A stretch of 64,000 bases of DNA from SKPT01 sp040905445 (GCA_040905445.1 JBBDRN010000027.1:56634-120633), one strand, 5' to 3'; positions 28,466 to 38,437 are shown, counted from the first letter of the stretch. Made by a program: numbers and translations. The notes: generated by a model not told the origin, from the letters alone.

Positions 28466-29487
28466 CAGCGATCTCCCGTGCGCTGCCGCGGCGGCAGGGT
28501 CTCGTCCGTCAGGTTCAGCAGCGGCAGCGGGCCCGGCTGACCGGGCTCGACAACGTACACGCGGCGGATGCGCGGCACGACGTGCTCGGCCATCTCGAGG
28601 TACAGCCGACGCCGCGTCACCTCCGGTGCGTTCTGGTATTCCGCCAGGATCGCACTGAATCGCTCGGCCTCGCCGCGGGCGCGGTTCGTCCGCTCCGTCG
28701 CGTACGCCTGGGCCTCGGCGATGACCTGCAGCGCCTCGCCTTCGGCGCGGGGCAGCACCTGGCTGCGGCGGGTCTCGGCCTCGTTGATCAGCCGCTCGCG
28801 CTCCTGCTCGGCCTGGTTGACCTCGTTGAACGCGGGCTTGACGGGTTCGGGCGGCGTGACGTCCTGAAGCTCGATCCGCCGCACCACCACGCCCATGTCG
28901 AACGAGTCGAGGATCTCCGCGAGCTCGTCGCGCGCCTGCGTCGCCACTTCGACGCGCTTCTCCGTGAGCACGTCGCTGCCGAGTTCGTTGCCGACGATGC
29001 GGCGCATCACGGCCTCGGAGACGTCGCGGATGGCCTTTTGCGGATCCTCGACGCTGTGCAGATAGCGGTTGGCGTCATCGACGCGGTACTGCACGACCCA
29101 TTCGACGTCGATGACCTTCAGGTCGCCGGTGAGCATCAGCGACTCGGCGCGGTGGGTGGGCTGCTTTTCGTACTGTGTGCGGCTATCGGTGCTCACGGTG
29201 CGGAAGCCGAACTCCTGCGTGAGCTGCCGCTCGGTGGGGACGAAGTAGGCGCGATCGATGCCGAACGGCAGCTTGAAGTGCAAGCCCGGGCCGCGGATGG
29301 CGACGACGCGGCCGAAGCGCTTGACGACGGATTGCCCCTCGGGTGCGACGGTGTGAACGCTCGTCCAGGCGGCGATCAAGGCGACGACGAGCAGGACCGC
29401 GAGGATGGCCAGCGGGACAACGTGGCGGAAGTCCATCTGGGCGAACTGGCGCTCAAACGACCGGAAGTCAATCGGATTGCGATCCAT
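28465..29487 (-). CDS. hflK: HflK, SPFH membrane protease regulator
   Basis: 340 residues. An N-terminal helix (about 22-42) precedes the SPFH domain (VAPEGQSVVKRFGRV, GPGLHFKLPFGIDRAY). A coiled-coil segment rich in Gln, Glu and Ala and a C-terminal tail follow. It lacks the long Gly-rich N-terminal tail of E. coli HflK. It is coupled to hflC. A gap of 284 nt to the next gene holds a REP-like palindrome (29692-29714). Confidence 0.95.
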   Translation of the reverse strand: MDRNPIDFRSFERQFAQMDFRHVVPLAILAVLLVVALIAAWTSVHTVAPEGQSVVKRFGRVVAIRGPGLHFKLPFGIDRAYFVPTERQLTQEFGFRTVSTDSRTQYEKQPTHRAESLMLTGDLKVIDVEWVVQYRVDDANRYLHSVEDPQKAIRDVSEAVMRRIVGNELGSDVLTEKRVEVATQARDELAEILDSFDMGVVVRRIELQDVTPPEPVKPAFNEVNQAEQERERLINEAETRRSQVLPRAEGEALQVIAEAQAYATERTNRARGEAERFSAILAEYQNAPEVTRRRLYLEMAEHVVPRIRRVYVVEPGQPGPLPLLNLTDETLPPRQRTGDR

Positions 29488-29691
29488 GGGCTCGAATCCT
29501 TTCCATGGGCCACAGGCTATCTGATCGCGGCGCGGCGGACAATGAAGCCGGGAGGTCGACGGAGAGGTGGAGGGGGCCGCTGCGGCTGGCAGTGGGTGTT
29601 GAGCGGGTCCAGGGGGATGATCTGCTAGACTTCGGTTGGAACGGTGTGTCACGGGTGGCTTGCTGAACGGTGCGCGGGCGGCAGGGGCGGG

Positions 29692-29714
29692 CACTGGCGG
29701 ACAAGCCGCCAGTG
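29692..29714. repeat. REP-like palindrome upstream of a Gfo/Idh gene
   Basis: CACTGGCGG-ACAAG-CCGCCAGTG forms a perfect 9-bp stem, followed by short direct repeats of GTGGCACCCG around 29712-29757. It belongs to the same style as the elements at 61706 and 41281. Confidence 0.75.
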
Positions 29715-29771
29715 GCACCCGGCGTACCGTGGCACCCGCCGTATCGTGGCACCCGTGGATTGGAGCAGAGC

Positions 29772-30857
29772 GTGAGTGTTGTGAAGTTTGGCATGATCGG
29801 GTGCGGGGTGATCGCGGGGTGGCATGCGAAGGCGGCCGCAGCGTCGCCGCACACGACACTGGCGGCGGTGACGGACCTCCGGCCGGAGGCGGCGAGTGCG
29901 TTCGCCCGCGAGCATGGGGTCGCGACGGTGCACGAGAGCGCGGCCGCGCTGCTGGCGGACCCGGCACTGGATGCGGTGATCCTTGCGATGCCGGTGAAGG
30001 GTCGCACGAAGCTGGCGATCGAGGCGCTGCACGCGGGCAAGCACGTGCTGCTGGAGAAGCCGGCGGCGATGAACGCTGACGAGGTGGCGCAGATCGCCGC
30101 GGCGCAGCGCGAGGGGCTGGTGGTCGGGTGCTGCTCGTCGCGGCAGCGGTTCCTGCCGTCGGCGGACAAGGCGACGGAGGTGATCGCGTCAGGTGTGCTG
30201 GGCCCGCTGCGCGTGGTGCGTGGGCGGGCGGTGATGCCCGCGGGCGGCCCGCCCAAGTCGCCCCCGCCGGTGTGGCGCGTGCGCAAGGACCTCAACGCCG
30301 GGGGCATCATGTCCAACTGGGGCGTTTATGACCTGGACTACCTGCTGGGCGTGTGCGGCTGGCGGCTCGTGCCGCGGCAGGTGCTTGCGCAGGTGTGGGG
30401 CGTGTCGCCGCAGTTCAGCCACTACGTCGCGGAAGGCTCGGACGCGGAGACCCACGTGGCCGCGCTCGTGCAGTGCGAGGGCGGCACGGTACTGACGCTG
30501 GAGCGCGGCGAGTTCCTGCCCACGGTGAAGGAGACGGCGTGGCAGGTGATCGGCGAGCGCGGGGCGCTGCGCATGACGATCCTGCCAAGCGAGCACAACG
30601 AGCTCTGGCTCGACGAAGCGGACGACGAGCAGGGCGTGGTGTCGAAGTGCATCTGGCAGGGCGCGGAGACGTGGGATGTGCCGCACCACGGCCCGGTGCG
30701 CGATCTCGCGGAGGCGATCCTGGAAGGCCCCCCGCCGCGCACGGGCCTGGCGCAGGCGATGGTGATTCAGCGCATCACCGACGCGATCTACGCTTCCGCC
30801 GAGTCGGGGCAGGCCGTGGCGATGGAGGATGTTGCGCTGGCGCGATGGCACGAATAG
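29772..30857 (+). CDS. Gfo/Idh/MocA family oxidoreductase
   Basis: 361 residues from a GTG at 29772. The Rossmann motif GMIGCGVIAGWHAKA is at the N-terminus and the EKP motif (LLEKPAAMNADE) is in place. These NAD(P)-dependent enzymes oxidise or reduce sugars, inositols or sugar acids; the substrate is not evident. It is followed 54 nt later by a sugar-isomerase-like gene, suggesting a two-gene pathway for sugar modification. Confidence 0.92.
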   Translation: MSVVKFGMIGCGVIAGWHAKAAAASPHTTLAAVTDLRPEAASAFAREHGVATVHESAAALLADPALDAVILAMPVKGRTKLAIEALHAGKHVLLEKPAAMNADEVAQIAAAQREGLVVGCCSSRQRFLPSADKATEVIASGVLGPLRVVRGRAVMPAGGPPKSPPPVWRVRKDLNAGGIMSNWGVYDLDYLLGVCGWRLVPRQVLAQVWGVSPQFSHYVAEGSDAETHVAALVQCEGGTVLTLERGEFLPTVKETAWQVIGERGALRMTILPSEHNELWLDEADDEQGVVSKCIWQGAETWDVPHHGPVRDLAEAILEGPPPRTGLAQAMVIQRITDAIYASAESGQAVAMEDVALARWHE

Positions 30858-30911
30858 ACGGGTGCCACAGCGTGTTCCGGAGGGCAAACCCTGTTCCCCC
30901 TTTGGCGAGTG

Positions 30912-31721
30912 ATGACCATGCTCAAGTACGCCTTCATGACCTTTTCGACGCCGCAGCAGACGCTCGACGAGCTGCTCGCCACGGCCGCCCGCTACGGCTA
31001 CGCCGGTGTTGAGCCTCGCGTCAGCGGGCAGCAGGCGCACGGGATCGACGTGTCGCTGGACGCGACGCAGCGGGGGAATGTCCGGGGGCGATTCGAGGCC
31101 AGCGGTGTCGCGATGTGCTGCCTGGCGGTGTCCAGCCGCTACGCCGACCCCGCGACAGTCGAGCAGGAGGTGCGCGACACGGCCGCGTTCATCGATCTCG
31201 CCGGCGACCTCGCGTGCCCGCGCCTGCGCGTCTTTGGCGGGGCGTTGCCGGACGGCGTGAGCCGCGACCGCGCGATCGCGCAGGTCGCGGACGCGCTGAC
31301 CAGCGTGGCGGCACAGGCGGCGGCGCGTGGCGTGACGATCTGTCTGGAGACGCACGATGCATGGACCGATCCGGCCCATGTCGCGGCGGTGATGGAGAAG
31401 GTCGCACACCCCAACATCGCCGTGAACTGGGACGTGATGCACCCGGTGCGGGCGTCGGGCTCGACGATGGATGAGGCGTACCGCGCGCTCAAGCCGTGGA
31501 TCCGGCATGTGCATGTGCACGACGGAGTCAACGACGAGAGCAAGCTGATGTTCCTGCCGATCGGCGACGGGGACTTCGACCATCGCCGCGTCGTCGAACT
31601 GCTCGTGGGCGACGGCTACGAGGGGTACGTCAGCGGTGAGTGGATCAACTGGCAGCCGCCCGAGACGCACCTGCCGCGGGAGATCGAGACGCTCAGGGGT
31701 TACGAGCAGGCGCTGGTGTAA
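30912..31721 (+). CDS. Sugar phosphate isomerase/epimerase (TIM barrel)
   Basis: About 269 residues from the ATG at 30912; a GTG at 30909 is equally possible. The xylose-isomerase-like metal ligands are seen as Glu in CLETHDAW, Asp in NWDVMHPV, His in HVHVHDG and Glu in SGEWINW. It probably epimerises or isomerises a sugar or sugar derivative with the oxidoreductase encoded upstream. Confidence 0.92.
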   Translation: MTMLKYAFMTFSTPQQTLDELLATAARYGYAGVEPRVSGQQAHGIDVSLDATQRGNVRGRFEASGVAMCCLAVSSRYADPATVEQEVRDTAAFIDLAGDLACPRLRVFGGALPDGVSRDRAIAQVADALTSVAAQAAARGVTICLETHDAWTDPAHVAAVMEKVAHPNIAVNWDVMHPVRASGSTMDEAYRALKPWIRHVHVHDGVNDESKLMFLPIGDGDFDHRRVVELLVGDGYEGYVSGEWINWQPPETHLPREIETLRGYEQALV

Positions 31722-31742
31722 AGGGGCTCGCCCTGCCGCGGC

Positions 31743-32888
31743 TCATCGCCCCGCCCACACCCCCGCCACCCCTGCCACCCCTACCTCAGCGCTGCCCGTG
31801 ATGTGCGGCAGGGTGATGGGCACGCCGTCGTCGCACAGCGCGCCGAGCACGGCGAACGCCATCGCCTCGCGCGCTTCGCAGGCGATGCCCAGCTCGTCGG
31901 AGAGCAGCCACCGGTTCGCGTCCGTGTCGCGGCGCTTCATTGCGGCGACGAGCGCTGCGTTGCGGGCGCCGCCGCCGGCGACGATGACGCGGGCCGGGGC
32001 GTGGGCCTCGACGTACGCGTGCGTGCGGTCGGCGATCGCCTCGACCGCGGACGCGAGCACGCGCTCGGCTGTGGCGTCGGGCACGGCGGCGAGGATGCGT
32101 TCGACCAACGCGTCGAGCGTGGCCGCGGTGAGCTGCTCGCGTCCGAGTGATGTGTCGGGCCCGGGCGCCGTAGGGATCGCCGCGGCGATGAGCGCGACGA
32201 GAGCGTCGTCGGCCTCGCCCGCCATCGCCAGCTCGCCGTCGCGGTCGAACCGCGTGCCGGGCTTGAGCCGCTGGATGAGGCCGTCGAGCAGGAGGTTGCA
32301 GGTGGTGATGTCCCCGCCCTCGATCCTGCCGGCCCGGCCGCCCCAGGCGGTGTAGTTGACGATCCCGCCGAGATTGAAGACCAGCCCCGTGTCGCCGCCA
32401 TACAGGATCGGGTCGGCGATCGGGGTGATCGGGGCGCCCTGCCCGCCGGCGATCAGATCCGCCTGGCGCAGGTCATGGACCACGGCCACGCCGAGGCGGC
32501 GGACGACTGGCCACGGGTCGAGCAACTGCCACGACAACCCTTCGCCGGGCAGGTGACAGATCGTCTGGCCGTGGGCGGCGACGAAGTCGAGCGTCGCATC
32601 GTGCGGGAGCGACGCCCGGCAAAGCGCGTCGATCGCGTCGGCGTGCAGCTCCCCCAGCCGGCGGGCGGCGCGCAGGTAGGCCCGCGGCGGCTGCGCGTCC
32701 CCGCGCGCCAGGATGAGGAGGTCGTCGCGCAGCGGGCCGAGCGGTTGGCTCGCGTGGGCGACGAGCGCGGCGGTCATGCCCAGGCCGCGCCCGGTCACGC
32801 GCGCGAGCGCCACGTCCAGGCCGTCGAGGCTGGTGCCCGTCATCGCCCCGGCGATCCACCGCACCGGGCCGGGGCCCGCGCTCGTCAT
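31743..32888 (-). CDS. anmK: Anhydro-N-acetylmuramic acid kinase
   Basis: 381 residues from the ATG at 32888. The N-terminal GAMTGTSLDGLDVAL box matches the AnmK ATP-site motif and NLGGIVNYT follows. It phosphorylates anhydro-MurNAc from cell-wall recycling. The usual FDTGPGN motif reads GDITTCN here; the Asp and Asn are kept but the Gly-Pro-Gly is lost. The C-terminus (VGVAGVAGVWAGR) is built from a G-rich microsatellite. It overlaps the symporter gene by 4 nt. Confidence 0.88.
   Translation of the reverse strand: MTSAGPGPVRWIAGAMTGTSLDGLDVALARVTGRGLGMTAALVAHASQPLGPLRDDLLILARGDAQPPRAYLRAARRLGELHADAIDALCRASLPHDATLDFVAAHGQTICHLPGEGLSWQLLDPWPVVRRLGVAVVHDLRQADLIAGGQGAPITPIADPILYGGDTGLVFNLGGIVNYTAWGGRAGRIEGGDITTCNLLLDGLIQRLKPGTRFDRDGELAMAGEADDALVALIAAAIPTAPGPDTSLGREQLTAATLDALVERILAAVPDATAERVLASAVEAIADRTHAYVEAHAPARVIVAGGGARNAALVAAMKRRDTDANRWLLSDELGIACEAREAMAFAVLGALCDDGVPITLPHITGSAEVGVAGVAGVWAGR
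31751..31785. repeat. G-rich microsatellite at the anmK 3' end
   Basis: On the minus strand, tandem GGGGTGGCA-like units encode the GVAGVAGV end of AnmK. This is one member of the dispersed family seen at 21500, 23602, 36895, 38773, 48458, 51529 and 52744. Confidence 0.75.
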
Positions 32889-34381
32889 GATGCGCCCTTT
32901 CGGCGGCGTGTGTGGATCGTGAGCCCGGCGAGGTCGCGGTCGGCGCCGGGCGTGAGCAGGCTGACGACGTAGCCGGCCGCGATGCAGACGCCCCAGCCGA
33001 TCACCGAGTTGAGGAATCCGCTGACGGGCGACCAGAGGGCGGCGCTGACGACGGCGGCGGTCGCGACGCCCGCGCCGGCGAGCGCCCCGGCCGCGGTGGC
33101 GCGGGTGGTGATGATGCCGAGCGTGAACATCCCCGCGAGCACGCCGACGACGAGGAAGAGCCAGCCGAGGAACGCGTTGAGCAGCCCGGGCAGGTCCATC
33201 GCGGCGACGAGGCCGGCGCCGGCGATGCCCGCGACGCCGACGGTCAGCGTCGCCCAGCGGGCGATCCGCATCCGTCGGCGGTCGTCGGCACGTGGGGCGC
33301 AGGGGGCGTAGAAATCGGTGACCACGGCCGTGGCGATGCTGTTCATCGAGCTGTCGATCGTGGACATGCCGGCGGCGAACACGCCGGCGATCACGAGCCC
33401 CGTGAGGCCGATCGGCAACTGCGCGATGAGAAAGACCGGCACGATGGCGTCGTCGTGATCGACCGCGGGCAGCAGGTCGGGGTGAGCGGTGTAGTAGACG
33501 AACATGGCGGTGCCGACGGCGTAGAAGAGCAGTTGCACCGGCACGCCGCCCACGGCCGCGAGCCAAAGGGCGCGGTTGGCGTCGCGTGCGTCGCGGGTGG
33601 TCATGTAGCGCTGGACGAGCGACTGGTCGGCGACGTAGGCGTTGAACTGGCTCATGCCGTAGCCGAGGAAGATGACCCACATCACGGCCGCGCCCGCGGT
33701 CGGGTCGAAGCCGGGGTTCCAGAGGGCGAGCTTGTCGTGCTCGCGGGCCACGCGGAAGAACTCGGCGACGCCGCCATCGAGGCTGGCGATGGCGATGATG
33801 GTGGCGGCGAGGGCGCCGCCGATGAGGACGATGACCTGCATGACGTCGGTCCAGATGACGGCCTCGATGCCGCCGAGCAGGGTGTAGGCCACGGCGAACG
33901 CGCCGATGATGACGATGCTCAACGCCAGCGGCAGGCCGACGGCTTCGGACAGCACCAGGGCGGGCAGGACGAGGACGATGGCGGTGCGGCCGAGGTGAAA
34001 GACGATGAAGATCGCGCTGCCGAGCAGCCGGACCGGGCGGTTGAAGCGCTTTTCGAGGTATTCGTAGGCGGTGGTGAGGTCGAGCTCGCGGTAGACGGGG
34101 ATGAACCAGCGGGTGACGAAAGGCACGGCCGCGACGCCGGCGACCATGCCGACGAGGTAGGCCCAGTTGGTGCGGTAGGCCATGGCGGGGATGGCGATGA
34201 AGGTAATGGCGCTGAGCCCCGTGCCGTAGAGGCTGAGGCCCGCCGCCCACCAAGGGACGCGTCCGCCGCCGCGGAAGTAGTCGCGCGTGGTGCGCTCGCG
34301 GCGGGTGAACCGCGCGCCCACGCCGACGGCCACGGCCAGGTAGGCCAGGATCACCAGCAGGTCGAGCCAGGCGAGGCGCAT
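32885..34381 (-). CDS. Sodium:solute symporter (SSS family)
   Basis: 498 residues with about thirteen helices. Family features include RRERTTRDYFRGGGRVPWW near the N-terminus, FAAGMSTIDSSMNSIATAVV in the middle and repeated GG turns. It imports a sugar, sialic-acid-like or other organic solute with Na+. It is upstream of and overlaps anmK, so the cargo may be an amino sugar; that is inference. Confidence 0.92.
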   Translation of the reverse strand: MRLAWLDLLVILAYLAVAVGVGARFTRRERTTRDYFRGGGRVPWWAAGLSLYGTGLSAITFIAIPAMAYRTNWAYLVGMVAGVAAVPFVTRWFIPVYRELDLTTAYEYLEKRFNRPVRLLGSAIFIVFHLGRTAIVLVLPALVLSEAVGLPLALSIVIIGAFAVAYTLLGGIEAVIWTDVMQVIVLIGGALAATIIAIASLDGGVAEFFRVAREHDKLALWNPGFDPTAGAAVMWVIFLGYGMSQFNAYVADQSLVQRYMTTRDARDANRALWLAAVGGVPVQLLFYAVGTAMFVYYTAHPDLLPAVDHDDAIVPVFLIAQLPIGLTGLVIAGVFAAGMSTIDSSMNSIATAVVTDFYAPCAPRADDRRRMRIARWATLTVGVAGIAGAGLVAAMDLPGLLNAFLGWLFLVVGVLAGMFTLGIITTRATAAGALAGAGVATAAVVSAALWSPVSGFLNSVIGWGVCIAAGYVVSLLTPGADRDLAGLTIHTRRRKGAS

Positions 34382-34459
34382 GGGCGGATGTTACCGTCGG
34401 CGTGGTCGCTGGCGTGCTATGCTGGCATGCACGTTTCGCCGTTCTGCTGGAGGTCCCCC

Positions 34460-35173
34460 ATGCGACACGCGATTTCTGGCGTCCTCATCCTGGTCGGCCT
34501 GTCCGCGCCGCTCGTGGGCGGCTGCGAGGCGGTCTCGAACCGGTCGCCCGACACGGCTCGTGGTTCCGCCCGCGACGCGACGAACGCGCCGCCCGCTCCC
34601 GGCGCGTTCCGCGAGCGCGACGGCGTGCTGAGCATCGAGGCCGAGCACTTCGCCACGCGGGCCCCGTCCACCTTCGCCGGCTACGAGCAGGAGCACACGT
34701 GGGAGCCGGCGACCGACCGCGACGGCTTCAGCGGCGAAGGGTTCATGCTCGTGCATCCGGACGAGCGCACGGAGGACAAGCAGGGGCCCAACTCGCCGCG
34801 CGACGCCTCGGGGGCGGCCATGACGTACCCGGTCCTGATCGCCACGCCAGGCACCTACCACGTTTTCGTGCGGGGGATGTCGATGGGGGGCGAGTCCAAC
34901 GGCCTGCACGTCGGCGTCGACGACGAGCTGGCCGGCCGGGAGGCGGGGGCGTCGAACATGTCTGGCTTCCGCCCGCACCACGCGTGGGTGTGGGAGAACC
35001 AGCGCAAGCACGACTACGAGGGCATGGCGACGTTGGAGCTCGACGCCGGCGAGCACACGCTGTCGATCTGGAACCGCGACGACGGCTTCCGGTTCGACAA
35101 GATCGTGCTGACGCTGGCGGACGAGCGGCCCGAGGGCACCGGCCCGCCCGAGAGTCCACGGGCCGAGCGATGA
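34460..35173 (+). CDS. Lipoprotein with a carbohydrate-binding-like domain
   Basis: 237 residues from the ATG at 34460, with CTGGAGG upstream. A lipobox ending LVGGC lies near residue 22. The body contains LSIEAEHFATRAPSTF, TYHVFVRGM, ESNGLHVGVDD and LELDAGEHTLSIWNRDDGF. This order matches the CBM6/35-like sandwich that planctomycetes use to bind polysaccharides, and I assign it on that basis. It is surface-anchored and of unknown ligand. It is divergent from the symporter gene. Confidence 0.8.
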   Translation: MRHAISGVLILVGLSAPLVGGCEAVSNRSPDTARGSARDATNAPPAPGAFRERDGVLSIEAEHFATRAPSTFAGYEQEHTWEPATDRDGFSGEGFMLVHPDERTEDKQGPNSPRDASGAAMTYPVLIATPGTYHVFVRGMSMGGESNGLHVGVDDELAGREAGASNMSGFRPHHAWVWENQRKHDYEGMATLELDAGEHTLSIWNRDDGFRFDKIVLTLADERPEGTGPPESPRAER

Positions 35174-35311
35174 GGCGGCCGCCGCTGCTTTGTGCCGCCG
35201 CGACGGGTGACGCGGGTGGCCGCGGGACCTATAATCACCTTTTACGGTTGAACCGCCCGCCCCGCCTCGGCCTGTTCAGCCGCCTCCCCGCCCGACTCTC
35301 CGGACCCGACA

Positions 35312-36955
35312 ATGAAGCTCACCGACGAAATCAAGCGTCGGCGGACGTTTGCGATCATCTCGCACCCCGACGCCGGCAAGACGACGCTCACCGAGAAGCT
35401 GCTGCTCTACGGCGGCGCCGTGCAGCTTGCCGGGTCGGTCACGGCGCGCAAGCAGCAGCGGGCGACCACCAGCGACTGGATGGAGCTGGAGCGCAAGCGC
35501 GGCATCTCGGTCAGCTCGACGGTGCTGCAGTTCGACTACGCGGGCCATCGCATCAACCTGCTCGACACGCCGGGGCACAAGGACTTCTCGGAAGACACCT
35601 ACCGGGTGCTGACGGCGGTGGACGCGGCGGTGATGGTGATCGACGCGGGCAAGGGCATCGAGGCCGAGACGCGCAAGCTCTTCGAGGTCTGCCGCCAGCG
35701 CGGCGTGCCGATCTTCACGTTCATCAACAAGCTCGACCGTCCGACGCGCGACCCGCTGGAGCTGATCGACGAGCTTGAAAGCGTGCTCGGCATCCAGGCC
35801 TACGCCATGAACTGGCCGCTGGGCGCCGGGCCGACGTTCAAGGGGATCTACGACCGCGCCACGAGCGAGGCGCACCTGTTCGAGCGCACGGCTCACGGCA
35901 GCTACCGCGCGCCGGAGCAGGTGGGCGGGATCGATCACCCGCTGATCCGCGACCGCCTCGACGCCGACACGCTGGCGGTGGCGCGCGAGGAACTCGAGAT
36001 GCTTGACGAGGCGGGGGCGGACTTCGATCTCCAAGCCGTGCACGCCGGGACCCTGACGCCGGTCTTCTTCGGCAGCGCGATGAACAACTTTGGCGTGCAA
36101 CTGCTGCTGGATCGCTTCCTGCAATGCGCGCCGGCGCCGTCGGCGCGCCAGGCTCGGGTCGGCACCATCGAGCCGATGCATCCGAAATTCTCCGGCTTCG
36201 TCTTCAAGATCCAGGCGAACATGGACCCGAGGCACCGCGACCGCATCGCGTTCGTCCGCGTCGTGTCGGGCAAGTTCACGCGCGAGATGACCGTCACGCA
36301 CGCCCCCACCGGCCGGCAGGTGCGGCTGTCCAACGCCCAGGCGCTATTCGGCTGTGATCGCGAGACGGTCGAGGAAGCCTACCCGGGCGACGTCGTGGGC
36401 ATCGTCGGCGGGCGCGACTTCGGCATCGGCGACACGCTCACGGAAGATCCCGACATCGTCTACCACGAGATGCCGCGCTTTGCCCCCGAGTGCTTTGCTT
36501 ACCTGCACAACCCGACGCCCGCGCAGTACAAGCGGTTCGACCAGGGCGTCCGGCAACTGCTGCAGGAGGGTGTCGTCCAGCACTTCGAGCTGCCGCAGCG
36601 CCGGCAGAAGGTGGCGCTGCTGGCCGCGGTCGGGCCGTTGCAGTTCGAGATCGTCAAGTATCGGCTTGAAAGCGAGTACGGCGCGACGTCGCGGCTGGAG
36701 ACCGCGCCGTGGTCGATCGCGCGCTGGATCGTCGACCCGTCTGCCGTGGCGGTGGACGCGCTGTACCTGCCCGGCGGCGCCGAGCGGGCGGTCGGTCCGC
36801 AAGGGGAGCCCGTGCTGCTCTTCGCCGACGCCTGGCAGGAGCGCTACTTCGCGGAGCGGAACCCGGATGTGACGACGTCGCACCACCCGACGCGCGCCCC
36901 CGCCACCCCCGCCACCCCCGCCCCCTCCGCCTCGACCGCGCCCGGCGTGGCATAA
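35312..36955 (+). CDS. prfC: Peptide chain release factor 3
   Basis: 547 residues. GTPase boxes ISHPDAGKTTLTEK, DTPGHKDFSEDTYR and NKLDR are all present, followed by domain 2 and the RF3-specific C-terminal domain. RF3 recycles RF1 and RF2 after termination. The last 20 or so residues (RAPATPATPAPSASTAPG) come from a CCGCCACCC microsatellite and are not part of the family. Confidence 0.95.
   Translation: MKLTDEIKRRRTFAIISHPDAGKTTLTEKLLLYGGAVQLAGSVTARKQQRATTSDWMELERKRGISVSSTVLQFDYAGHRINLLDTPGHKDFSEDTYRVLTAVDAAVMVIDAGKGIEAETRKLFEVCRQRGVPIFTFINKLDRPTRDPLELIDELESVLGIQAYAMNWPLGAGPTFKGIYDRATSEAHLFERTAHGSYRAPEQVGGIDHPLIRDRLDADTLAVAREELEMLDEAGADFDLQAVHAGTLTPVFFGSAMNNFGVQLLLDRFLQCAPAPSARQARVGTIEPMHPKFSGFVFKIQANMDPRHRDRIAFVRVVSGKFTREMTVTHAPTGRQVRLSNAQALFGCDRETVEEAYPGDVVGIVGGRDFGIGDTLTEDPDIVYHEMPRFAPECFAYLHNPTPAQYKRFDQGVRQLLQEGVVQHFELPQRRQKVALLAAVGPLQFEIVKYRLESEYGATSRLETAPWSIARWIVDPSAVAVDALYLPGGAERAVGPQGEPVLLFADAWQERYFAERNPDVTTSHHPTRAPATPATPAPSASTAPGVA
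36895..36925. repeat. Microsatellite in the 3' end of prfC
   Basis: About three tandem CGCCACCCC units encode the APATPATPAP tail. It belongs to the same dispersed G-rich family, here read from the C-rich strand. Confidence 0.8.
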
Positions 36956-36979
36956 TCGCCGTTCCGGGCTTCGCCCCGC

Positions 36980-38368
36980 ATGGTGCATCGGCAGCCAATG
37001 GACGACCGCGGCCACATCCTGCTCAGTTTCTACGGCGACGATTTCACCGGCTCGACCGACGCCATGGACGCCCTCGTCCGCGCCGGCGTGCCCACGACGC
37101 TTTTTCTTCGCCCGCCCGACGCGGAGCAACTCGCCCGCCACCGCGACGCGCGGGCCGTCGGCGTCGCCGGGCTGACGCGCAGCATGTCCGCTGACGCGAT
37201 GATGCGCGAGCTGGACCCGGCGCTGGGCAGCCTCAGCAGGCTCGGCGCATCGCTGCTGCATTACAAGGTCTGCTCGACGTTCGACTCCTCCCCAGCCGTC
37301 GGGTCGATCGGCCGGGCGATCGAGATCGGCCGGCAGCACGTCCGCGCCCGCTGCATTCCGCTGCTCGTCGGTGCGCCGGCGCTGGGGCGTTACACGGTGT
37401 TCGGCAATCTGTTCGCGCGCAGCGGCGGGGACGCGGCTGTGCATCGCCTGGACCGCCACCCGACGATGAGCCGGCACCCGATCACGCCGATGGACGAGGC
37501 GGACCTCGCCCGTCACCTCGCGCGGCAGACAAGCCTGCCCATCGCGCTCTTCTCGATGCTCGACTACGCGGGCTCGCCGGCGCAACTGGACGCGCGGCTG
37601 GACGCGCTGCTGGCCGGCGCCACGCCCGAGCGGCCGCGCATTGTCCTTTTCGACATCCTCGAGGATTCCCAACTGCCGATCATCGGGCGGCTGCTCTGGC
37701 AGCGGGGCCAGCGCGAGCCGATGCTGGTGGTCGGCTCGTCGGGCGTGGAGTACGCCCTGGCCGCGCATTGGCGCGAGGCCGGGGTGATCGATGCGGATGC
37801 GCCGGCCATGACGTGCGCGTTGGCGTCGCGGGTAATCGCGATCTCCGGCAGTTGCTCGCCGGTCACCGCCCGGCAGCTCGATCAGGCCGCGGCGCAGCGG
37901 GGTTTCGCGGAGGTGCCCGTCGACATTGCGCGTCTCGCGAGCGCAGAGGCGGCGGCGCGCGAAAGTGACCGCGTCGTGCAGGCGATGGTTGAGCATGTCC
38001 GCGCCGGGTGCTGCCCCATCGCGCATCTCGCCCGCGGGCCGGACGATCCACGCATCGCCGAGGCGCGGCAGAGAGGCATCGGCCCGGCGTCGCTCGGGCG
38101 CTGGCTGGGTCAGCTCGCGTGCCATGCCGTCGCCGCCGCGAAGCCCCAGCGCGTCATCGTCACGGGCGGAGACAGCTCGGGCCACGTGGCGCGGGCGCTG
38201 GGGATCGAGGCGCTGACGATGCTCGCGCCGCTTGCCCCCGGTGTGCCGCTCTGTCGTGCCCACGGGCCGCGCGCGGCGAGCGCCGGCGACATCGAGATCT
38301 GCTTCAAGGGCGGGCAGCTCGGCGGCGAAGACATCTTCGCCGCCGCGCGACGCGGCGGGCAGGGGTGA
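36980..38368 (+). CDS. Four-carbon acid sugar kinase (OtnK/DUF1537)
   Basis: 462 residues. The N-terminal YGDDFTGSTDAMDALVRAG is diagnostic of this kinase family, and the C-terminal half has ITGG-type phosphate motifs (VTGGDSSGHVARALG). These enzymes phosphorylate four-carbon acid sugars such as erythronate and threonate. An ATG nine residues into the chain is also possible as a start. It supports the view that the locus degrades sugar acids. Confidence 0.92.
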   Translation: MVHRQPMDDRGHILLSFYGDDFTGSTDAMDALVRAGVPTTLFLRPPDAEQLARHRDARAVGVAGLTRSMSADAMMRELDPALGSLSRLGASLLHYKVCSTFDSSPAVGSIGRAIEIGRQHVRARCIPLLVGAPALGRYTVFGNLFARSGGDAAVHRLDRHPTMSRHPITPMDEADLARHLARQTSLPIALFSMLDYAGSPAQLDARLDALLAGATPERPRIVLFDILEDSQLPIIGRLLWQRGQREPMLVVGSSGVEYALAAHWREAGVIDADAPAMTCALASRVIAISGSCSPVTARQLDQAAAQRGFAEVPVDIARLASAEAAARESDRVVQAMVEHVRAGCCPIAHLARGPDDPRIAEARQRGIGPASLGRWLGQLACHAVAAAKPQRVIVTGGDSSGHVARALGIEALTMLAPLAPGVPLCRAHGPRAASAGDIEICFKGGQLGGEDIFAAARRGGQG

Positions 38369-38437
38369 TATGATCTGCGGCAGCGCCGGGCGGCGTTCTC
38401 GCAGTCAAGCACGTTTTTTTCAGTTGCGACCTGCCTT

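Noticed and set aside
32889..34253. Long 5' extension of anmK in the same frame
   Set aside because: It overlaps the symporter gene; the kinase motif begins just after the ATG at 32888.
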